Positions 43,484-53,284 are shown, counted from the stretch's first letter. The stretch is DNA of 64,000 nt from Asaia bogorensis (GCA_945897825.1 CAMDGX010000012.1:1-64000), one strand, 5' to 3'. Notes: generated from the letters alone by a model not told the origin. A program made the numbers and translations.

Positions 43484-45027
43484 ACGCGCCCACCATCCAT
43501 TCCAACGCCCGGATCGACCGGCGCACGCTGCTGTTGCTGACCGGGGCGGCGGCCATCGGCGGCGGCGGTGCGGCGCAGGCCCAGAAGCGCGGCGGCACGC
43601 TGCGGATGTCGGCGCAGCAGAATCCGTCGAGCCTGAACCCGCAGACGGGCAATTCGGGCAGCGACCATGTGATCCTGTATCCGATGTACGACACGCTGGT
43701 GGAGTGGGACTACGCCACGCTGCAGGCCAAGCCGGGGCTGGCGGAGAAGTGGGTGTATTCGGACCCGACGACGCTGGTGCTGACGATCCGCGACGGGGTG
43801 ATGTTCCACGACGGCACCAAGTGCGACGGTGCGGCGGTGCGCTACAACCTGCTGCGCGCCAAGACCGATGAGCGCTCCAACATCAAGTCGGACCTGGCGA
43901 CGGTGGAGGATATCACCGCCTCCGGCCAGACCGTGACGCTGAAGCTGAAGGGCCCGGACTCGGCGCTGCCGCTGATCCTGTCGGACCGCGCCGGCATGAT
44001 CTCCTCGCCCAAGGCGATGGAGGAGCATGGCCGCGACTACGACCGGCGGCCGGTGGGCACCGGGGCGATGAAGTTCGTCTCCTGGGCCGACAACGAGCGC
44101 GTGGTGATGACGAAGAACGAGAACTACTGGAAGAAGGACCGGCCGTTGCAGGACGGCATGACGTTCCAGATCATCCCGGAATTGCCGACCGGGCTGCGCA
44201 GCGTCACCGCCGGGCAGAACGACCTCGTCTATTACCTGGTGCCGCAGCAGAAGCAGCTGGTCGAGCGGGCGCGCAATGTCAGCTCGGCGGTGGGGCCGTC
44301 GCTGCTGTGCGTACATGCCTATTTCAACTATGGGCGGGCGCCGCTGGACAATGTGAAGGTGCGCCAGGCGCTGAACTATGCGGTGGACCGCGAGGAGTTC
44401 AACAAGGCGACGCATGGCGGCATCGCCGAGACGACGTCGACGATCCTGCCGCGGTCGCACTGGGCCTGCGCGACGGAGTATTCCGGCACCTTCACCTATG
44501 ATCCCGACCGGGCGCGCAAGCTGCTGGCCGAGGGGGGGCATCCGAACGGCATCGACATCCTGGGCGTCGGCTATGCCGAGCAGTTGCAGGTGCAGCAGCA
44601 GGAAGTGCTGATCGAGCAGATGCGCAAGGCCGGCATCCGGCTGCGCTGGGAACGCTACACCGGGCCGCCGACGCCGGCGGCGTTCTTCGCCGAGAAGAAG
44701 GGTGACCTGTTGCTCGCCCCTTGGACCGGGCGGCCGGACCCGAGCCTGACCTACCAGCTGGTGTTCGGCGCCGGCAGCTACTTCAACGCCGGGCGTGGCG
44801 AGGGCGCGCCGGGGCTGACCGAGGCGTTGCTGGCCTCGCGCGCGTCGGACGACCTCGCCGTGCGCAAGGAGGCGTTCCGCAAGCTGCAGAAGATCGTGAC
44901 CGAGAACGCGCTGCACCTGCCGCTGCTGTTCCGCCCGGAGCTGACGGCGTTCAGCCAGAGAGTGAAGGGGTACAAGCCGAACCTGCTGGGCAAGCCGAAG
45001 TTCGAGGACGTGTGGCTGGAGGGCTAG
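43480..45027 (+). CDS. Family 5 solute-binding protein of the peptide-type ABC importer
   Basis: 515 residues. The signal contains a twin-arginine motif (DRRTLLLLTGAAA), so Tat export is likely. The SBP_bac_5 pattern is clear: GGTLRMSAQQNPSSLNP, WDYATLQAKPGLAEKW, GVMFHDGTKCDGAAVRYN, PVGTGAMKFVSW and VRQALNYAVDREEF. It captures peptides, sugars or amines in the periplasm; the ligand cannot be read from sequence. Having the binding-protein gene between the ATPases and the permeases is less common than having it first. Confidence 0.87.
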   Translation: MNAPTIHSNARIDRRTLLLLTGAAAIGGGGAAQAQKRGGTLRMSAQQNPSSLNPQTGNSGSDHVILYPMYDTLVEWDYATLQAKPGLAEKWVYSDPTTLVLTIRDGVMFHDGTKCDGAAVRYNLLRAKTDERSNIKSDLATVEDITASGQTVTLKLKGPDSALPLILSDRAGMISSPKAMEEHGRDYDRRPVGTGAMKFVSWADNERVVMTKNENYWKKDRPLQDGMTFQIIPELPTGLRSVTAGQNDLVYYLVPQQKQLVERARNVSSAVGPSLLCVHAYFNYGRAPLDNVKVRQALNYAVDREEFNKATHGGIAETTSTILPRSHWACATEYSGTFTYDPDRARKLLAEGGHPNGIDILGVGYAEQLQVQQQEVLIEQMRKAGIRLRWERYTGPPTPAAFFAEKKGDLLLAPWTGRPDPSLTYQLVFGAGSYFNAGRGEGAPGLTEALLASRASDDLAVRKEAFRKLQKIVTENALHLPLLFRPELTAFSQRVKGYKPNLLGKPKFEDVWLEG

Positions 45028-45032
45028 GAACG

Positions 45033-45995
45033 GTGCTGGCCAACTCTCCCCGGCTGCGGCTGGTCGGGCGGCGCTTCGTGCAGATCATCCCGGTGATCGT
45101 GCTGGCGACGTTCGTGGTGTTCGGGCTGCTCAAGCTGGTGCCCGGCGACCTCGCGGCCACGCTGGCCGGGGAGTATGCGACCGAGGAGCGGGTGGCGCAG
45201 ATCCGGGCCGAATACGGCCTCGACGATCCGTTCCTGGTGCAGTACGGGCGTTGGCTGCTGAATGCGGTGCAGCTCGACCTGTCGCGGTCGTTCCAGTCCA
45301 ACGAGCCGGTGCTGGACCAGATCCTGCACCGGTTTCCGACCACGATGCTGCTGGTGGTCGGCGCGCTGCTGATCTCGCTGGCGGTGGGGATTCCGCTGGG
45401 CATCCTGGCGGCGACCCATGCGGGGTCGCGGCTGGACATGGCGGTGACGTCGATCTCGAGCTTCGGGGTGGCGCTGCCGAATTTCTGGCTGGCGATGATT
45501 TTGGTGGCGACGCTGTCGTTGTCGTGGGGGTGGTTCCCGGCGACGGGGGCGGTGCGGTTCGCGAATGACCCGCAGGGGGCGATCTGGCATGCGGTGCTGC
45601 CGTCGATTGCGCTGGCGGCGGGCGGGATCGCGGAGGTGGTGCGGCAGCTGCGCTCGGCGCTGATCGAGATCCTGTCGTCGCAGTATGTCCGCACACTGTA
45701 TGCCAAGGGGCTGTCGCCGGCGGCGATCCTGTGGAAGCACGGGCTGAAGAACGTGGCGGTGACGCTGCTGACGGTGATCGGGCTGCTGGCGAGCCGGCTG
45801 CTGGGCGGTGCGGTGGTGATCGAGGCGGTGTTCGCCATTCCCGGCATGGGCAGCATGGTGGTGCGGGCGGCGATCGTGAAGGACTTCCCGGTGGTGCAGG
45901 GGGTGGTGTTCACGATGGTGATCCTGGTGATCGCGATCAACATGGTGATCGACCTGCTCTATACCGTGGTCGATCCGCGGGTGGCGCTGAAATGA
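45033..45995 (+). CDS. Peptide-type ABC importer permease (DppB-like)
   Basis: 320 residues with six membrane segments. The N-terminal FVQIIPVIVLATFVVFGLLKLVPGD and the loop RSALIEILSSQYVRTLYAKGLS (the EAA-type coupling helix) are characteristic of DppB/OppB. The start is a GTG at 45033, five bases after the binding-protein stop, with GGCTAGGAA upstream. An ATGA overlap links it to the second permease. Confidence 0.88.
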   Translation: MLANSPRLRLVGRRFVQIIPVIVLATFVVFGLLKLVPGDLAATLAGEYATEERVAQIRAEYGLDDPFLVQYGRWLLNAVQLDLSRSFQSNEPVLDQILHRFPTTMLLVVGALLISLAVGIPLGILAATHAGSRLDMAVTSISSFGVALPNFWLAMILVATLSLSWGWFPATGAVRFANDPQGAIWHAVLPSIALAAGGIAEVVRQLRSALIEILSSQYVRTLYAKGLSPAAILWKHGLKNVAVTLLTVIGLLASRLLGGAVVIEAVFAIPGMGSMVVRAAIVKDFPVVQGVVFTMVILVIAINMVIDLLYTVVDPRVALK

Positions 45996-46825
45996 GGCGG
46001 TTGCAGGAGTGGCTGGGCGGCAACGCGGCGGCGCTGGTGTCGCTGTTCTTCCTGGTGGGACTGTTCGGCCTTGCATTGGCCGCACCGCTGATCGCGCCCT
46101 ATCCGCCGACGGCGCAGAACCTGGGCAACACGCTGGCCGAGCCGAGCTGGGCGCATTGGATGGGCACGGACGACCTGGGCCGCGACGTGCTGAGCCGGTT
46201 GATCCATGGCGCACCCTCGACGCTGTTCGCGAGTTTCCTGGCGGTGTCGGTGGCGACGGCAATCGGGGTGCCGGTCGGGCTGCTGGCCGGGTTCATGGGC
46301 GGGTGGGTGGACGACATCATCAGCCGGGTGATCGACACGCTGCTGTCGTTCCCGGGGATCGTGCTGGCGATCGGGGTGACCGGGGCGCTGGGGATCGGGC
46401 TGACCAATGCGATGATCGCCGTGGGCATCGTGTTCTCGCCGGGGCTGGCGCGGTTGATGCGGGCGCAGACGCTGGTGGTGAAGCAGGAGCTGTATGTCGA
46501 TGCATCGCGCTGCTTCGGGGCGAGCCTGGGGCGCATCCTGCTGAAGCATGTGGCGCCGAACGCGATCCAGCCGGTGATCGTGCAGGTGACGCTGCTGCTG
46601 GCGGTGGCGCTGCTGGCCGAGGCGAGCCTCTCGTTCCTGGGGCTGGGCGTGCAGCCGCCGCTGCCGAGCTGGGGCGGGATGCTGGCGCGGGCCTACAACT
46701 ACATGGAGATCGCGCCGGAGCAGATGTATGCGCCGGGCATCGCCATCCTGCTGACGGCGCTGGCGTTCAACACGCTGGGCGAGGCGCTGCGCCAGGCACT
46801 GGACCCCACGCGGCGGCGGCGCTGA
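45992..46825 (+). CDS. Peptide-type ABC importer permease (DppC-like)
   Basis: 277 residues. The sequence HWMGTDDLGRDVLSRLIHGAP and the coupling segment RAQTLVVKQELYVDASRCFGAS are the DppC/OppC signatures, with about six membrane helices. It is the last gene of the five-gene importer and convergent with spoVR after 25 bp. No terminator is obvious in that gap. Confidence 0.88.
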   Translation: MRRLQEWLGGNAAALVSLFFLVGLFGLALAAPLIAPYPPTAQNLGNTLAEPSWAHWMGTDDLGRDVLSRLIHGAPSTLFASFLAVSVATAIGVPVGLLAGFMGGWVDDIISRVIDTLLSFPGIVLAIGVTGALGIGLTNAMIAVGIVFSPGLARLMRAQTLVVKQELYVDASRCFGASLGRILLKHVAPNAIQPVIVQVTLLLAVALLAEASLSFLGLGVQPPLPSWGGMLARAYNYMEIAPEQMYAPGIAILLTALAFNTLGEALRQALDPTRRRR

Positions 46826-46850
46826 GGCGGCGGCCGGGGCCCTGCCGTTC

Positions 46851-48344
46851 TCACGACAGGATCGTTTGCCCCGTTGACGCGTGGCGGAGCACAACGGGGC
46901 GGGTCCAGAGGGTTCGCAGGTGGGCGAAGGCGGATTTCGGCTCGAACAGGGCGCGGCCGCGGTAGGGGCGGTATTCGACGGTGAGGGTGCGGCTGGTGCG
47001 GTCGATGTCCACTGCGGCGAGCATGGGGTGGTTGGCATGCCATTCGTGGTCGTCGGCGATGCTGTCCCGCAGCTCGGCATAGCCGCGTTCGTCGTGGATG
47101 GCGGTGACTTCCCAGGCGCGGGCGTCGGCGCGGTCGTGCAGGCGGAACAGGCGGAAGCGGCGCATGACCTTGGGCGAGAGGTATTGGCGCAGGAAGCTCT
47201 CGTCGCGGAAATTCGCGACCGCCTCGCGAATGGCGCCCAAGGGGTCGTGGCATCCGGCGATGGTCGGGAACCAAGCACGATCCTCGTCGTCGGGGGCGGT
47301 CGCGGCGCGGGCGATGTCCTGGAAGACGGCGAAGCCGAGCGCGTAGGGGTTGAGGCCGCCGTAGCGCGGGTCGTCGAAATCCGGCTGGAAGAGCACGTTG
47401 GCGTGCAGGGCCAGGAACTCGATGTGGGCCCCGGGGCTGGTCAGGCCCTGGTCGTGCAGACGGTTCATGATGGTGTGGTGGATGAAGCTGGCGAAGCCCT
47501 CGTTCATCACCTTGGTCTGGCCCTGGGGGTAGAAATACTGGGCCATCTTGCGGGTGATGCGGACCAGCTCGCGCTGCCAGGGCTCGAGGTCCGGCGCATG
47601 CTTCTCGATGAGGTAAAGGAGGTTCTCCTCCGGCTCGGCCAGGATGGGGGGCGCGCGGCGGGCCTCGCGTTGGGCGCCGTAGCCGGGGAGGATGCGGTCC
47701 AGCTCGCTGACCTGGCTGACATCGGCGTCGTCGCGCAGGCGCTGGCGGGCGCGCTCGCGTTCGGGGGAGAGCTTGGACGGGCGGCGGGCGCGGTCGATGC
47801 CGTAGTCGCGCAGGGCGTGGCAGGCATCGAGGAAGCGTTCGACGGCGGGGCGGCCGTGGATGCGCTCCTGCTCGGCGACGTAGTCCCGCGCGAAGACGAG
47901 GTAGTCGACGATGCTTCCGGCGTCGGTCCAGTGGCGGAACAGCTCGTTGTTGCGGAAGAAGTGGTTGTGGCCCATGGCGGCGTGGGCGAGGACGAGCGCC
48001 TGGGTGGTCATGGTGTTGCCGTCCATCAGGTAGTTGATGCACGGGTCGGAGTTGATGACGAGCTCGTAGGCCAGGCCGCTGTGGCCCTTCTTGTAGCGGC
48101 CCCATTCGCGGGCGAAATGCTTGCCGAAGGACCAATGGCTGTAGAACACGGGCATGCCGATGCTGGCATAGGCATCGAGCATCTGCTCGGAGGAGATGAT
48201 CTCGATCTGGTTGGAGTAGCAGGACAGCCCAAGTTCGCCACGGCCGATGCGCTCCACGGCGGCGTAGGTGCGCTCGATATCCGCGAAGGACCATTCGGCG
48301 CCGGTCCAGAGGAGGTCCGGGTTCATCAGGGCAACGAGTGTCAT
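46851..48344 (-). CDS. SpoVR family protein (YcgB-like)
   Basis: 497 residues, typical for SpoVR. Conserved blocks include GLSCYSNQIEIISSEQMLDAY, YSHWSFGKHFAREWGRYKKG, LAYELVINSDPCINYLMDGN and GHNHFFRNNELF. Biochemical function is unknown; the gene is nearly always beside yeaH and prkA and contributes to stress or starvation responses. AGGAG precedes the ATG, and the start overlaps the yeaH-like stop by four bases. Confidence 0.9.
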   Translation of the reverse strand: MTLVALMNPDLLWTGAEWSFADIERTYAAVERIGRGELGLSCYSNQIEIISSEQMLDAYASIGMPVFYSHWSFGKHFAREWGRYKKGHSGLAYELVINSDPCINYLMDGNTMTTQALVLAHAAMGHNHFFRNNELFRHWTDAGSIVDYLVFARDYVAEQERIHGRPAVERFLDACHALRDYGIDRARRPSKLSPERERARQRLRDDADVSQVSELDRILPGYGAQREARRAPPILAEPEENLLYLIEKHAPDLEPWQRELVRITRKMAQYFYPQGQTKVMNEGFASFIHHTIMNRLHDQGLTSPGAHIEFLALHANVLFQPDFDDPRYGGLNPYALGFAVFQDIARAATAPDDEDRAWFPTIAGCHDPLGAIREAVANFRDESFLRQYLSPKVMRRFRLFRLHDRADARAWEVTAIHDERGYAELRDSIADDHEWHANHPMLAAVDIDRTSRTLTVEYRPYRGRALFEPKSAFAHLRTLWTRPVVLRHASTGQTILS

Positions 48345-49621
48345 GCGCGACTCTCCTGCGCCCCGACGGGCAGGCCGGCGAAGAGGGAACGGAAGGCCGG
48401 GACGACGTCGTCATCATCCATCACCTGGCGCATGCCGAGGTTGGCGTGGCGATGGGCGACGCGGTCGAGCACGGTCCAGAGGTCGGTGGTGCGGGTGATG
48501 TGGGCGGGGCCCTCGCGCAGCACCTCGACATAGGCGAAGTGGCGCGCCCGCGGGAGAAGGCGGTCGAGCGCCTCGGCGCAGGAGGGGCCGTCGGCGCCGA
48601 GATTGTCGCCATCGGACACCTGCGCGAAGTAGATGTTCCAGCCATCCGAGGCGTAGCGCTGGGTGAGGACGCGCTCGGCGACGCGATAGGCGGTCGAGAC
48701 GACGGTGGAGCCGGTGGAGCCGGAGGCGAAGAAGGTTTCCTCGTCGCATTCCTCGGCCTCGTGGTGGTGGCGGACAAAGACGATGTCCACCTCGCGATAC
48801 TTCCGATGCAGGAACAGCGAGAGCAGGTGGAAGAACTGCTTGGCCAGGCGGCGTTCGCGCTCGCCCATGGAGGCCGAGACGTCGATGATGCAGACCATGA
48901 CCGCGCGCGCGGAGGGCTTCGGCTGGCGGTCGAAGCGGCGGTAGCGCAGGTCGAGTGGATCGAGGAAGGCGATGGCGCGGGCGCGGGCGGCGAGGCGGGC
49001 GATCTCGGCGTCGATCTCGACACGTTCGTCCTCGGTCTCGGCGGCCTCGCGGGCGCGCTGAAGTTCGGCGATGCGTCCGAGGGAGGGAGCACGCAAGGCA
49101 ATGCGGCGGGCCAGGCTCTGGGACATGGTGCGCTCGACGTCCAGCGCGCTCGGCGGGCCGCTGGGCGAATAGCCGGCGCGGCGCGGCGAGGTGGTTTCGA
49201 CCCCGCCCTCGCTGCGGCGGAGCAGGCGGGGGAGTTCAAGGTCCTCCAGAATGATGTCGACCAGCTCGTCGTGGCTGACGGCGAAGGAGAAGTCGCCCTC
49301 GCCATCGCCGGGCTGGGTGCCGCCGGCGCCGCCGCCGCCGGATTGGGGCTTCTCGATGAGGTCGCCCAGGGAATACTGGCGGTTGCCGGGGAGGATCAGG
49401 TCGCGCTCGCCGCTGCGTGGGTCGTGCATGAAGCGCGGCTCGGCGATGCCGCCGCCGGCGACGGTCAGTTCCGAATCGCTGCGGTCGTTCAGGCCCTTGT
49501 CGCCCAGGGCGCGGTGGGAGGATTTGCGCACGCCGTCGCGAACCCGCTCGATGAAGCGCTGGCGGTTGACCAAGCTGCGGTCCTTCGGATTCTGGCGGCG
49601 GTCGATGATGACGCTGGTCAC
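48341..49621 (-). CDS. YeaH/YhbH family (DUF444) von Willebrand A-like protein
   Basis: 426 residues. MTSVIIDRRQNPKDRSLVNRQ and ALGDKGLNDRSDSEL are DUF444 hallmarks, and CIIDVSASMGERERRLAKQF carries the DxSxS MIDAS of the vWA fold. It works with PrkA and SpoVR, likely as an adaptor. The start is a GTG with AGGAG eight bases upstream. The 153-bp gap to prkA holds hairpin repeat copy C, so expression of the kinase may be uncoupled from the two downstream genes. Confidence 0.9.
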   Translation of the reverse strand: MTSVIIDRRQNPKDRSLVNRQRFIERVRDGVRKSSHRALGDKGLNDRSDSELTVAGGGIAEPRFMHDPRSGERDLILPGNRQYSLGDLIEKPQSGGGGAGGTQPGDGEGDFSFAVSHDELVDIILEDLELPRLLRRSEGGVETTSPRRAGYSPSGPPSALDVERTMSQSLARRIALRAPSLGRIAELQRAREAAETEDERVEIDAEIARLAARARAIAFLDPLDLRYRRFDRQPKPSARAVMVCIIDVSASMGERERRLAKQFFHLLSLFLHRKYREVDIVFVRHHHEAEECDEETFFASGSTGSTVVSTAYRVAERVLTQRYASDGWNIYFAQVSDGDNLGADGPSCAEALDRLLPRARHFAYVEVLREGPAHITRTTDLWTVLDRVAHRHANLGMRQVMDDDDVVPAFRSLFAGLPVGAQESRA

Positions 49622-49639
49622 CGTTTCGGCTCCTTCGCG

Positions 49640-49773
49640 AAGGAAGCATCTTTTTTTTGAAAAAAAGAAGCAAAAAAACTTTTACCCCTTGGCGCCCTGG
49701 TTAACGAGATGAAGCACGGGTCCAATGGATGGAAAGTTTTTTGGTTCTTTTTCCAAAAAAGAACATCTTCCTT
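49640..49773. repeat. Three-hairpin A/T element, copy C (reversed orientation)
   Basis: It lies between prkA and the yeaH-like gene, with outer arms AAGGAAG/CTTCCTT. Here the hairpin ending GAAG is on the left and the GTTC...GAAC hairpin on the right, the reverse of the other copies. The central stem is the weakest of the four (TTGG/CCAA with flanking mismatches). It ends one base from the prkA stop codon. Confidence 0.8.
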
Positions 49774-49774
49774 T

Positions 49775-51709
49775 CTATCCCGACTTGCGCACCCGAAGGT
49801 ACCATTCGACGATGCGGCGCACCTGCCGCTCGGTGTAGCCCTTGGCGGCCATGCGGGCGACGAAATCCTCGTGCTTCTTCTGGTCGTCCTTCGAGGCCTT
49901 GGCGCCGAAGCTGATGATCGGCAGCAACTCGTCAGTGGCGGCGAACATCTTGCGCTCGATCACGCGCTTGAGTTTTTCGTAGGCGGTCCAGGAGACCGGC
50001 TTGCCGGTGTTGGCCTTCTGGCGCAGGACGTATTTGACCACCTCGGCGCGGAAGTCCTTGGGGTTGGCGATACCCGCGGGCTTCTCGATCTTTTCCAGCT
50101 CGGCGTTGAGCATGGCGCGTTCCCAGATCGCGCCCGTTTCGGGATCGCGATAGTCGGTCTCGTCGAGCCAGTTGTCGGCGTAGGTGATGTAGCGGTCGAA
50201 CAGGTTCTGGCCGTATTCGTCGTAGGCCTCCAGGTAGGCGGTCTGGATCTCATCGCCGATGAACTCGGCGTAGCGTGGCGAGAGGGCCTCCTTGATGAAG
50301 GCGAGGTAGCGCTTCTCGGTGTCGGGCGCGAACTGCTCGCGGCGGATGGCTTCCTCCAGCACCAGCATCAGGCGGACCGGGTCGGCGGCGACCTCGTCGG
50401 CGGCGTGGTTGTAGGTGCTCGACAGGACCTTGAAGGCGAAGCGGGTGGAGATGCCGGACATGCCTTCGTCCACGCCCGCGTCGTCGCGGTATTCCTGGAC
50501 GGATTTGGCCAGCGGGTCGGTCTCCTTAAGGTTCTCGCCGTCGTAGACGCGCATCTTGGAGAACAGGGAGGAGTTGGCCGGCTCCTTCAGGCGCGACATG
50601 ACGCAGAACTGCGCGAGGGACGATAGAGTGCGCGGCGCGCAGGCGGCGCGGGCGAGGTCGGAGGCGGCGAGCATCTTGCCGTAGATCTTCTCCTCCTCGC
50701 TGACGCGCAGGCAGTAGGGGACCTTGACCAGGCAGACGCGATCGAGAAACGCCTCGTTGTTGCGGTTGGACTTGAAGCTCTGCCACTCCGCTTCGTTGGA
50801 ATGGGCCAGCACGATGCCGGTGAAGGGAATGGCGCTGATCGCTTCGGTGCCGACGTAGTTCTGTTCCTGCGTGGCGGTCAGCAGCGGATGCAGCGTCTTG
50901 ATCGGCGCCTTGAACATCTCGACGAACTCGACGAGGCCCTGGTTGCCGCGGCAGAGCGCGCCGGAAAACGAGTAGCTGTCCGGGTCGTTCTGGCTGAAGC
51001 GCTCCAGCATGCGGATGTCGGTCTTGCCGACGAGGCTCGAGATGTCCTGGTTGTTCTCGTCGCCGGGTTCGGTTTTCACCACGGCGATCTGTTCGAGGCG
51101 CGAGGGCATGACGCGGGCGACGGTGAACCTGGAAAGATCGCCGTCGAACTCGCGCAGGCGCTTGATCGCCCAGGGAGAGGGAATGGCGGTGAGGTAGCGC
51201 GGATCGATGCCATAGTCGCGCTGCATGATTTCGCCGTAGCGATGGGCGGGGAACAGGCCGAGCGGGCTCTCGAACACCGGGGACATCTGATCGCCGGCGC
51301 ACAGCGCGTAGATCGGCAGCTTCTCCATCAGCTCCTTCAGGCGCTCGGCGATGGAGGACTTGCCGCCGCCAACCGGGCCGAGCAGGTAGAGAACCTGCTT
51401 GCGCTCCTCCAGCCCCTGGGCGGCGTGGCGGAAATAGCCGACGACGCGCTCGATAGCGTCTTCCATGCCGTAGAAGTCGGAGAAGGCTGGATAGACCCGC
51501 ACGGTGCGGTTGAGGAAGATCCGCGACAGGCGGGGATCGGACGAGGATTCCAGCATGCGCGGCTCCCCGATGGCCGCGACCATGCGCTCGGCGGCCGTGG
51601 CATAGGCCATGCGGTCCGTTCGGCACAGGGCGAGATAGGCTTCGAGCGACATGCGTTCCACGCGGGATCCGTCGAAGACCTCGCGGAATTTGCTGAAAAG
51701 TTCAGTCAT
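49775..51709 (-). CDS. prkA: PrkA family serine protein kinase
   Basis: 644 residues, matching PrkA/YeaG length. It has an AAA-type P-loop LYLLGPVGGGKSSIAERL at about residues 108-125, then FSGALCRGNQGLVEFVEMFK, IPFTGIVLAHSNEAEW and a C-terminal kinase-like domain ending in RIVEWYLRV. It is known as a serine kinase or AAA protease-like regulator induced by starvation and other stresses. GGGAGG is five bases before the ATG at 51709. The 284-bp gap to the divergent isochorismatase gene shows no clear sigma-54 or EcfG site by eye. Confidence 0.92.
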   Translation of the reverse strand: MTELFSKFREVFDGSRVERMSLEAYLALCRTDRMAYATAAERMVAAIGEPRMLESSSDPRLSRIFLNRTVRVYPAFSDFYGMEDAIERVVGYFRHAAQGLEERKQVLYLLGPVGGGKSSIAERLKELMEKLPIYALCAGDQMSPVFESPLGLFPAHRYGEIMQRDYGIDPRYLTAIPSPWAIKRLREFDGDLSRFTVARVMPSRLEQIAVVKTEPGDENNQDISSLVGKTDIRMLERFSQNDPDSYSFSGALCRGNQGLVEFVEMFKAPIKTLHPLLTATQEQNYVGTEAISAIPFTGIVLAHSNEAEWQSFKSNRNNEAFLDRVCLVKVPYCLRVSEEEKIYGKMLAASDLARAACAPRTLSSLAQFCVMSRLKEPANSSLFSKMRVYDGENLKETDPLAKSVQEYRDDAGVDEGMSGISTRFAFKVLSSTYNHAADEVAADPVRLMLVLEEAIRREQFAPDTEKRYLAFIKEALSPRYAEFIGDEIQTAYLEAYDEYGQNLFDRYITYADNWLDETDYRDPETGAIWERAMLNAELEKIEKPAGIANPKDFRAEVVKYVLRQKANTGKPVSWTAYEKLKRVIERKMFAATDELLPIISFGAKASKDDQKKHEDFVARMAAKGYTERQVRRIVEWYLRVRKSG

Positions 51710-51993
51710 TCGTGCCTCCCCCACGCGCGGGCCGAACTCCGGCCCTGGTGCCGGCGCCGCGCCTCCACGGGATCAAAAGGAACAAGAGCCCCCTCGGGTT
51801 GCCTTCCCGGACCGGGTGTCGTCACAACGCGGCACCGCTGTGTTCCGCGCGCCCATGCCGGTCACATTCGTGTTGGGGGCGGATTGCAGCGCGGTCCGGC
51901 CGCGGGAACGCCACGCACCGCGCCGCGGGCGGAACCGTCTGCCGTCCTGCCGCTTCACATCGGCGCGGCGCACGAAAGCAGGAGCGGGGCGAC

Positions 51994-52593
51994 ATGGCGG
52001 AACGGCCGGGACGGCAGCGCCATCACCAGCCAGCGCCCGGGGGCGTGGGGCTGCTGCTGGTCGATGTGATCAACCCGATGGATTTCGAGGGGGCGGATGC
52101 CCTGCGCGGGCCCGCGGCCGCAGCCGCCCGCGCGATCCGGGCGCTGCGCGACCAGGCGGACGCGCTGGGGGTGCCGGTTGTCTATGTGAACGACAATTAC
52201 GGGCATTGGGGGTCAGAAAAGGCGGCCATCGTCGCGGCCTGCGGCAGCGCGTCACCGGCGGGGTGGACACTGGTCGACCTGCTGGCGCCGCGGCCGGACG
52301 ACTTTTTCGTGATCAAGCCGCAATTCTCCGGCTTCTATGCCACGAACCTGCCGGTGCTGCTGCCGCATCTCGGGGTCAACCGGGTGGTCATCACCGGGCT
52401 GGTGGCCGACATCTGCGTGCTGTTCACGGCGGCCGATGCCCACATGCGCGAGTACGGCATCTGGGTGCCGGCCGACGCGATCGCCAGCGAGTCGGCCGAG
52501 CGGCGGCACTGGGCGCTGTCGATCATGTCCCGGAGCATGGCGGCGGAGATCCGTCCGGCGGCGGAACTGGCGCTGTCGGACTGGGTCGGCTGA
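51994..52593 (+). CDS. Isochorismatase family cysteine hydrolase
   Basis: 199 residues. The catalytic Asp is in LLLVDVINPMDF, Lys in FFVIKPQFSGFYATNL and Cys in VADICVLFTAADA, the Asp-Lys-Cys triad of the family. Members hydrolyse isochorismate, nicotinamide, ureido acids or N-carbamoyl compounds; the substrate here is unknown. AGGAG precedes the ATG, and the first 14 residues (PGRQRHHQPAP) are not conserved. It is divergent from prkA. Confidence 0.82.
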   Translation: MAERPGRQRHHQPAPGGVGLLLVDVINPMDFEGADALRGPAAAAARAIRALRDQADALGVPVVYVNDNYGHWGSEKAAIVAACGSASPAGWTLVDLLAPRPDDFFVIKPQFSGFYATNLPVLLPHLGVNRVVITGLVADICVLFTAADAHMREYGIWVPADAIASESAERRHWALSIMSRSMAAEIRPAAELALSDWVG

Positions 52594-52603
52594 CGGGGCG
52601 CGC

Positions 52604-53284
52604 CTATTCGATCCGCCCGTCGCGTAGCGAGACCAGCCGGTCGAAGCGGTCGAAGATCTTCTCGTCGTGCGTCACCACCAGGACGGCCGCCTGCTGGGCC
52701 TGGGCGACGTGGCGCAGCAGGTCCATCACCACGCGGGCGCGCTCGGAATCCAGCGCCGCGGTCGGCTCGTCGGCCAGGATGATGCGCGGGCGGTTGGCCA
52801 GGGCGCGGGCGATCGCCACGCGCTGCGCCTCGCCACCGGACAGGCGCGATGGCATCGCTTCCGCGCGGCGGCCCACCTGCAGTTCATCGAGCAGGGCGCG
52901 CGCCCGCAGCCGTGCCTCGGGCGCCGGGGTTCCGGCGAGCGTCATGGCCAGGGCCACGTTGTCGACGGCGGTCAGGAACGGCAGCAGGTTGTGGAACTGG
53001 AAGATGAAGCCGATGCGTTCGCGCCGCAGCCGGCGCAGGTCGGCGATGCGGTAGTGCGCATCCCACACCAATTCGTCGTCGAGCAGCAGCTTTCCGGCGC
53101 TCGGCTCCTGGATGCAGGCGATGAGGTTCAGCAGCGTCGACTTGCCGCTGCCGGACGGACCGCGCAACCCGACCACCTCGCCGGCCGCCACGACAAGGTG
53201 AACGTCGCTCAGCGCCTGCACCGCAGTGTCGCCGTGGCCGAACATCTTGCCGAGCCCCTCGGCCCTGACCGGCACCACCGCCAT
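52604..53284 (-). CDS. ABC exporter ATP-binding protein (LolD/DevA-like)
   Basis: 226 residues. Walker A is GPSGSGKST, the signature is LSGGEAQRVAIARAL and Walker B is RIILADEPTAALDS, the MacB/LolD/DevA pattern. It is the last gene of a leftward exporter operon: membrane fusion gene, FtsX-like permease (GTGA overlap), then this ATPase after three bases. It should energise export of a lipid, peptide or small molecule. Confidence 0.88.
   Translation of the reverse strand: MAVVPVRAEGLGKMFGHGDTAVQALSDVHLVVAAGEVVGLRGPSGSGKSTLLNLIACIQEPSAGKLLLDDELVWDAHYRIADLRRLRRERIGFIFQFHNLLPFLTAVDNVALAMTLAGTPAPEARLRARALLDELQVGRRAEAMPSRLSGGEAQRVAIARALANRPRIILADEPTAALDSERARVVMDLLRHVAQAQQAAVLVVTHDEKIFDRFDRLVSLRDGRIE

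Noticed and set aside
23571-49773. Inversion between repeat copies A and C as the cause of the reversed GC skew
   Set aside because: Copy C is reversed relative to copy A, but the skew changes are at about 27.1 and 52.6 kb, not at the repeats.
51710-51993. Sigma-54 or EcfG promoter upstream of prkA
   Set aside because: No GG-N10-GC pair or GGAAC-N16/17-CGTT pair with proper spacing was found by eye in the 284-bp gap.
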